NCBI GenBank assembly: GCA_026745465.1 | Contig: JACYXH010000001.1 | Coordinates: forward strand, 1,178,501 to 1,242,500 | Direction: 5' to 3' | Source: Lota lota | Taxonomy: Eukaryota > Chordata > Actinopteri > Gadiformes > Lotidae | DNA length: 64,000 bases | In this document: positions 58,106 through 64,000 of the stretch, piece after piece | Numbering within the stretch: the first letter of the stretch is position 1 | Layout of the letters: each line of letters opens with the position of its first letter | Made by a program: the position numbers and the translations under genes | Notes under the pieces: generated by a model | The model's database searches: none | What the model saw: only the letters and a program-made list of their open reading frames with translations | Told to the model about the DNA's origin: nothing

Positions 58106-58689
58106 TACCTTCACATTCTGTTTTTATGTCATCTTTTCTCAAAGTTATCATTAATTTAATAAGCAGCGAAAAATCGGCCTCTTTTTCCAGACTCACTATG
58201 TTCCATTTACTTTGTTTTACCTATTTACTCAACCTTTTTCTATGATACCATTATTTCTTAGATTATACAAAATATTATAAAAATAAATGGTTGTGAGGCC
58301 CATGACCAGAAAGAACAGCAACAAGAAAAGATCAAGCCCCTTAGGAGAGATGGGTATCCAACAGATTTGAGTGTGGTCAACCTGCCCTCAGTCAGCAATA
58401 AACTGGTTTGCTCAGAATATTTCACAGCTCAGTATTTTTCCATTGTGCCGTCATTGACCTTAGCGGAGTACATTGTGGTTCATATAAGGACACCTATCAA
58501 GGATACCATTGTTGTAATTTACCTTCAAGATGTTAATGATTAAACATTTGTGATATATTATTCCACATTTCCCCCCTTTGTGACTGAAAGTCACACACAA
58601 TCCCTTATATATATGTAGCAAGGTCCTTTGCTACACGTGACTTAGGTAGGTGACTTTTGCTGGGCTTCTCCAAAACCAAGGACGCAGGG

Positions 58690-59515
58690 TGGTGGAGCTG
58701 GTGGTGGAGTGTAACAATGGAGCTGGTGGTGGACTTCAGGAGGAAGAGACAGGTACATGACCCCATCACCATCAATGGGTCTGCTGTGGAGAGGGTAAAC
58801 AGCATCAAGTTCCTGGGGGTCCACATCACCAACGACGTCACCAGGGACGAGCACATCAACCAGATGGTATAAAAAGCACCACGTTGCCTATTTCACCTTA
58901 GGTGGCTGAAGAAATTCGGCTTGGGGCCCAAGATCCTGGGGGCCTTCTTCAGAGGCACAACGGAGAACATCTTGACGGGATGCATCACTGCCTGGTACGG
59001 GAACTGCACTGCCCAAAGCCGCAAAGCGTTGCAAAGGGTAGTGCGGACATCTGAAAGGATCAGCGGATGTGAGCTTCCCTCCATCCAGGACACCTACGAA
59101 GCCCGGTGTGTCAAGAAGGCCCTCAGAATCATTAGGGACCCTAGAAACCCCAATCAGAAACTGTTTGAGCTACTGCTGTCGGGGAAGCGGTACCGAAGCC
59201 TCGGGGCCAAAACCCAGAGGATGACGAACAGTTTTTTCCCCCCAAGCAGCCATGCTCCTGGAGAAATCCATTACCCCCAAACCAACCCCACACACAGTAC
59301 TTATTATCACAGTTTTTTCTTCTCTACTTATTAGTACCTACTTTTTATTGTGATCTTGTATTGATGTTGCTACTAATTATTTATTATTACTTACTTTGTT
59401 ATTGTGATCTTGTATAGATGCTGCTATAGGACTGTTGAGGAACCAAGCCTAAGGATTTTACTCTTGTGTACTTGTACGTTAAGATGTAATAAAAACAACT
59501 CCGATTCTGATTCTG
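58690..59515 (+). mobile_element. 5'-truncated L2-like LINE
   Basis: Encodes the end of a reverse transcriptase ORF: MELVVDFRRKRQVHDPITIN, SIKFLGVHITND, ILTGCITAWYGNCTAQSRKA, LQRVVRTSERISGCELPSIQ and KRYRSLGAKTQRM. One in-frame stop (about 58869) interrupts it. The tail ends in a GATTCTGATTCTG microsatellite, typical for this LINE group. The RT active site is upstream of the truncation. Confidence 0.85.
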
Positions 59516-59984
59516 TTGGTGTTGAAGCGGGTTTATTGTCATTAGATGGGGCAGGCTGGGCTTGCGGGTTGTTTCTTTCAACTAATTTCATTTGACATTG
59601 GACCACATAAGATTCCTGCTGATATTCCAACGATGGTTGATAATTTAGGCAGGCATGTGACTTAGTCTAAGTCACATGGTTACGAGGTTCTTGCAACCTG
59701 ATCGTTCATTTTTGCGAGGGCACTGCAAAGCTGTGGAAGGTTTTGGTCTGACTTTTACTATGGTTGGTATCAGACTGAACTAAAATAATACTCTCACTCG
59801 CAGCTGGAAGACAACTAAAACACGTCCTCACTTAAAAGCTACTTCATGTAAAACAACTTGAAGTAGAATTAAATTAACCACTAGAGGGCACACTGACATT
59901 TAGCAGGTCCATGACACTCCCCGTCTGGCATCATAGGATGCCACAACTACCCTAACCTTCTGGAGACAAGAGGAGGATGACCTC
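59516..59984. other. possible BEL 3' flank/LTR, not resolved
   Basis: Downstream of the BEL polyprotein end. No TG...CA pair or second copy is available in the window to define an LTR. Confidence 0.35.
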
Positions 59985-60170
59985 TGAGATAGGTCTCAAG
60001 AAGATCTTCACAGTTTACTCTAACTTCGACTTTCCGGACCATTCCATCCTTGCTGGGAAGAGTCTTTACAATGATCCCCATTGGCCATTCATTCCTTCTT
60101 GCTTGGCTGTCCTTCATGAGGACAATGTCACCTTCTTTGAGGTTAGGCCTTTTGTCAGCAATCTCCAGTC
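59985..60170 (-). pseudogene. BEL/Pao post-integrase C-terminal domain
   Basis: In the frame after WRLL, the - strand reads KEGDIVLMKDSQARRNEWPM, GIIVKTLPSKDG and KVEVRVNCEDL, the DUF5641-like end of BEL/Pao polyproteins. It abuts the RNase H end with no integrase catalytic domain between. Confidence 0.8.
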
Positions 60171-61085
60171 AGAGTAACGTTCAAAGCACTTTGACATTGT
60201 CTGAGTCTCAGAGACCTGGGTTGTAAGAATTGTTACATTGGAACGGATCTCGGCGTCAGACCCAGGGTCAACAAGGTTGTACAGTGCTTCATCTTTGGAG
60301 ACTGGTGTTTTGGGTTTAAATAGGAAGGCTGGTCCAGACAGCCATGTAGTACTAGCTAAGCCTGCTGCTGGTACGGACCGTGAACCGTGGTCTGCTGGGT
60401 TGTGCTCTGTGGGAACATATCCCCATTGTTCTGGTTGGGTAGACTGCCTTATGCGCTGCACATGGTTGTTCACATACACATAGAACCGGCATGTCTGATT
60501 GTGTATGTAGCCTAACACTACTTTGCTGTCTGTGTAGAATCTGATCGCGTCTAGTTTCAAGTCCATTTATTCTAGAATCAGTTCTGCAACCTCCACAGCC
60601 AACACTGCAGCACATAGCTCCAGTCTGGGTATTGTGAGCTCAGGCTGTGGGGCTAGTTTGGCCTTACCGAGGACAAAGCCTACCTCACTGAGACCATACC
60701 GATCTGTAAGCTTCAGATAGCCAATTGAGCTAGTGCTTTGACTGAGGCGTCTGAGAAGACACAGAGTTCTGCGTATCAGGCTTGTGAGGAGAAGGATGTG
60801 TGGAACGTGTAACTTTTTCAGTTCCTGTAGCGAATCTTGCCATCTTCTCCAGTCTTCATGCTTGTCATCCGGGAGAGGCGTGTCCCAACCTGTGGCTTGA
60901 GATGAGAGCTCCCTGAGAATCAATTTTCCTTGAATAGTTACTGGGGCTAGGAACCCCTTGGGGTCAAACAGGCTGTTCACTGTTGAGAGCACGCGTGTGA
61001 AAGGCTTACAGTTTTCAGGAACATGGAATGTGAATGTATCCAACATGATGTTCCAGCCCACTCCCACTGTCTCGCGTCGCTGCCA
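60114..61085 (-). pseudogene. BEL/Pao RT connection and RNase H
   Basis: GVGWNIMLDTFTFHVPENCK, STVNSLFDPKGFLAPVTIQG, ELTIPRLELCAAVLAVEVAE, then AIRFYTDSKVVLGYIHNQTC and YVPTEHNPADHGSRSV. A stop near 60565 divides it. It ends KCFERYSDWRLL, the residues that normally precede integrase. Confidence 0.85.
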
Positions 61086-61129
61086 AAGTTTGTTTCTTTG
61101 TCTCTTGCTGCCCTCCACAATCCGAAGAT

Positions 61130-61573
61130 GGCCAAGATGGCCACGGCAGCCCGGATGGGCTGTTTCTAAAGACATGGACTCTCATATGGTAGTCAACTAC
61201 TTCATTGTCGAGGTTGTTGTCGCAAAACCACAAGAAGCGTAGGAAGTCTCTGCTATCTTCTTGAACTACAAAAACAGTGAAACATTTGTTATATGTCTGC
61301 CCTGATGGGGACCGGTTCTTTTCTGAACCTGAGGAGTACTCATAATAGGCTGTTGTTGAGGTATGGCCCAGAAAGCAGCACGTCGTTAAGCGAGACATCA
61401 TAAAACTGTGCACTGGAGTCAAACACTACACGGATCCGTTCAGGCTTCTGGGGATGGTATACTCGAAATGTGGGAAGATACCAACATTCTTTGCCCTCAT
61501 TGAGTGTTGGTGCCAGCTCTGCATGGTTGTTGTCGAGTATCTTTTGCATGAACTCCACAAAGTGTGTCTTCAT
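61130..61573 (-). pseudogene. BEL/Pao reverse transcriptase, N-terminal part only
   Basis: WYLPTFRVYHPQKPERIRVV, LNDVLLSGPYLNNSLL, VVQEDSRDFLRFLWFCDNN and DYHMRVHVFRNSPS are the BEL RT fingers/palm. About 90 bases past this, near 61075, the sequence passes directly to motifs that normally lie after the catalytic YVDD. Frame changes occur near 61340 and 61150. Confidence 0.82.
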
Positions 61574-61717
61574 TTCTGGTTTCTTCTCTAGAGTACGCTG
61601 GAGTGACCCAAACCTGTTGTAGGCATACTCTCTATTGTTAGGAAGTGTTCTTCTTGGTTTGCGAAATGGTAGTGGGGCGACCCAGAAGAAGAAGAATTCA
61701 AGGATAGCAGCAATCTG

Positions 61718-62389
61718 CTATCCTTGAATTATTATTCTTCCATAATTCAGGAAGGTCGTGTCCTTGATGGATGCTGCAAGCTGATTGTCATTTTTAGTTT
61801 TGCAGAAGACTGTTTGCCCCAAGTTTTCTGTTTGTTTTAATGAAGACCTTTGTATGGGAAGCCATAGGGAAGAGCGGCTGTACTTGTTCTTAGCGCTGAA
61901 ATTCTCCTTTACTCGTAAATGGTTCTTACATGGGCTCAGATGACTTGGGCCATTCTCCATGGTGCATGTCTTCATATCACTCACTGTAGTTGGCTTGTGA
62001 GCACTGCCAAGGCAAACATCACCTATGGTCACCATCACCAGCTTTTGAGCATATGCGGCATTGTGGGGTCCGTTAAACTGCTTGCGCACTTTGTGGACCC
62101 ACGGCCTGTCCCTCCCTAACAAAAGAAGGATGTCTGAGTCTGTGTCTACGGGTGGTATTTCATCAGCAATGGACCTCAAGTGACTGTGGTGGTAAGCGGA
62201 TTCTGGTGTGGGTATCTCTACTCTATTGTTTGGTACAAGGTTGCATTCGATGAGAGTAGGGAGTGGCAGGGTGCTCTTCCTGTCTGCAGACTCCTCAATG
62301 TAGCCATGAGCTCCCCTACCAGCTGTTTCGGATACCCCTGCACATGTTGTAAGGGTGTATGGAGCTGCGGTGCTGTGAATGTTAAACAT
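61718..62389 (-). pseudogene. BEL/Pao protease-region polyprotein segment
   Basis: LPLPTLIECNLVPNNRVEIP, DILLLLGRDRPWVHKVRKQF, NGPHNAAYAQKL and TIGDVCLGSAHKPT are hallmark BEL/Pao motifs after the aspartic protease. The protease active site itself is not evident upstream, where the frame is disrupted (62490-62747). Confidence 0.82.
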
Positions 62390-63076
62390 ATAAAAAAAAC
62401 TCAGACTTAGCTAAAGACATGTTGCTCTGGTCATCTAAGATGGCATACATTTTTGTGGCTTCTCTGCGGCGGCCATCAGGACACTTTAACTAAGCATATC
62501 TTTGAGCAGGACTTGTCACTGAAGCTTGTGCCACATACCTCTGTGCAGTTGGATGTGACCTTGAGATGAGAGGTGTCTCTTTCTTCCTCCCCGCCATGCT
62601 GTGTTGTGGAAGAGGAAGATTTGGAAGTCTGAGGGGCAGGATGGAGGGCTGCAAGGTGCCTGTCGCTTTCAAATTCTTTGCATTTGACAGATACTTCACA
62701 GTTCCTTGTCTGGTGTGTAGTTGAACCTGAGGAATGTTTCCATGCAAAATGTATTTTGCATTTCGTAAGAGGGTGTGGCTTTTTATGAATGGGACACTGT
62801 TAATCTGGATAAACTTTATTATGTTTATCTGTCGTCTTACTTGTGTTGTATGCCTTAGAGACTGTTTGTGGATGAGACATATGTTTTGTGTGCTGAGACT
62901 GGTGTTCTTACATAACCATCTGACCTCTCCTTCTTGGAAGTTGTCACAGAGCGAGAAGGTAGGATAGATCCAGGGTCGTTCCTGTCTTTGCCTTCTTTGC
63001 GTACAAAGACTGAAAAGAAAGACAAGGGGGGGAAGGCAACCCTGTGTTCTCGTTTATATCGTGTTCCTTGTGACAT

Positions 63077-63497
63077 TCATTTTTCTTGGAGGTGAAAAGG
63101 CAGCTTCTCAAGGAGAAAACCTATCCCATTTGCTGTGTCGAGGTACGTAAGGCCTGGCAAGTACCCGTCTTCTCTTGCTGCTTCTAATTCGAGTAACAAG
63201 TCTCCAAGCTCGTGAAGCTTTTTGTTATCTCTGTTTGAGATCTTAGGGAAGTTCTCGATCTTAGAGAAGAGAGCTTCTTCAATTGCCTCGGGAGAACCAT
63301 ACAATTTCTCGAGTCTTTCCCAGACCATGTTAAGGCCTACCGCTGGACAATTTGCATTGACTGACCTGATTCTGAGAGCTTGTTCACCTGCCTCTTTCCC
63401 TAGCCATTTAATAAGTAAATCGAACTCCTCACCTGATGTTAGATCTAGATCTGCAGTCGTGTTATTAAAGGCAGCCTTCCATGCTAAATGGCTCTAG
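63077..63497 (-). pseudogene. BEL/Pao gag core
   Basis: VWERLEKLYGSPEAIEEALF then PKISNRDNKKLHELGDLLLE and YLDTANGIGFLLEKLP match the BEL/Pao gag (DUF1759-type) domain, with upstream ALRIRSVNANCPAVG in continuation. The frame is broken after LQEK. Confidence 0.82.
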
Positions 63498-63659
63498 GGC
63501 TGGTCATTAAATTGTGTCAGGCCAGAAGACACAATCTGGCTTCTAGCTAAGTATCTGGCTAGGTCAGATGTAGCATTGTTGTTACCTAAAGTGTCATCTC
63601 CGAATAGCGATTTACTGTCACCTGGAGGACACCTATGCCCATGAGTGTCCCCTCTTGAG

Positions 63660-64000
63660 AAAGATGATCTGCTGTTGTGGAGAGGAGAGCTGGGACGCTG
63701 TGTGTCTCTCCTGTAGGCTGACCTGTCGTTGTGGAGAGGAGAGCTGGGAGGCTGTATGTCTCTCCTGTAGGCTGACCTGTCGTTGTGGAGAGGAGAGCTG
63801 GGACGCTGTATGTCTCTCCTGTAGGCTGACCTGTCGTCGTGGAGAGGAGAGCTGGGACGCTGTATGTCTCTCCTGTAGGCTGACCTGTCGTCGTGGAGAG
63901 GAGAGCTGGGACGCTGTGTGTCTCTCCTGTAGGCTGACCTGTCGTCGTGGAGAGGAGAGCTGGGACGCTGTGTGTCTCTCCTGTAGGCTGACCTGTCGTC
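63660..64000 (-). repeat. 54-bp tandem repeat in BEL gag leader
   Basis: At least six copies of a 54-bp unit (CCTGTCGTCGTGGAGAGGAG, AGCTGGGACGCTGTATGTCT, CTCCTGTAGGCTGA), continuing past the window end. Unit length is 18 codons; on the - strand one frame reads AYRRDIQRPSSPLHDDRS. Confidence 0.9.

Larger units (their letters stand above)
59985..64000 (-). mobile_element. BEL/Pao retrotransposon, internally deleted
   Basis: Order on the - strand from the window edge: gag with 54-bp repeats, gag core, knuckle/protease region, RT start, RT end/RNase H, then the C-terminal domain that normally follows integrase. Two segments are missing: the RT YVDD region and the integrase core. The element runs off the right edge of the window. 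LTRs were not placed. Confidence 0.85.

Overview
This is vertebrate nuclear DNA from a teleost fish. It has split genes with GT-AG introns, a tRNA-derived SINE, solo LTRs, hAT, PIF/Harbinger-like and piggyBac remnants, Ty3/gypsy and BEL/Pao copies, an L2-like LINE tail, long microsatellites and one assembly gap (N run, 44881-45182). I do not assign a species.

Two genes are recognisable and converge tail to tail. The last two exons of clavesin-2 (clvs2) lie on the + strand at 455-3475. A complete-looking triadin gene (trdn) lies on the - strand from its start codon at 42842 to its stop at 11851. CLVS2 and TRDN are also convergent neighbours in human, so gene order supports both names. I reconstruct 29 trdn coding exons, 4344 coding bases, 1447 residues. 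Every intron is phase 1, so all 27 internal exons are multiples of three. The protein has a short cytosolic N-terminus, one membrane segment, the conserved first luminal segment, two 9-residue micro-exons, one 2121-base exon coding about 707 extremely acidic residues, two more acidic exons, many short lysine-rich (KEKE-type) exons, a proline/glutamine-rich exon with nonapeptide repeats, and the conserved triadin C-terminus. The giant acidic exon is the most striking feature of the window, because triadin's luminal domain is classically basic and binds acidic calsequestrin.

Layout: 1-454 clvs2 intron with a SINE; 455-3475 clvs2 exons, with a 637-bp MITE inside a minisatellite in the last intron; 3476-11850 intergenic, with a 42/43-bp minisatellite and a 1.1-kb array of a 14-bp repeat; 11851-42842 trdn, whose introns hold a hAT copy, a MADF-carrying Harbinger-like element, three same-family solo LTRs and a 3-kb foldback element; 42843-64000 a region rich in mobile elements with no host gene seen. 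That last region holds a solo gypsy LTR, a hAT with target duplication, decayed gypsy fragments, a 3'-truncated gypsy copy with a nested hAT MITE, a piggyBac remnant, an L2-like LINE tail and a BEL/Pao copy lacking both its reverse transcriptase active site and its integrase core.

All exon boundaries come from reading splice sites, phase and known family sequence by eye. No alignment or transcript evidence was available.
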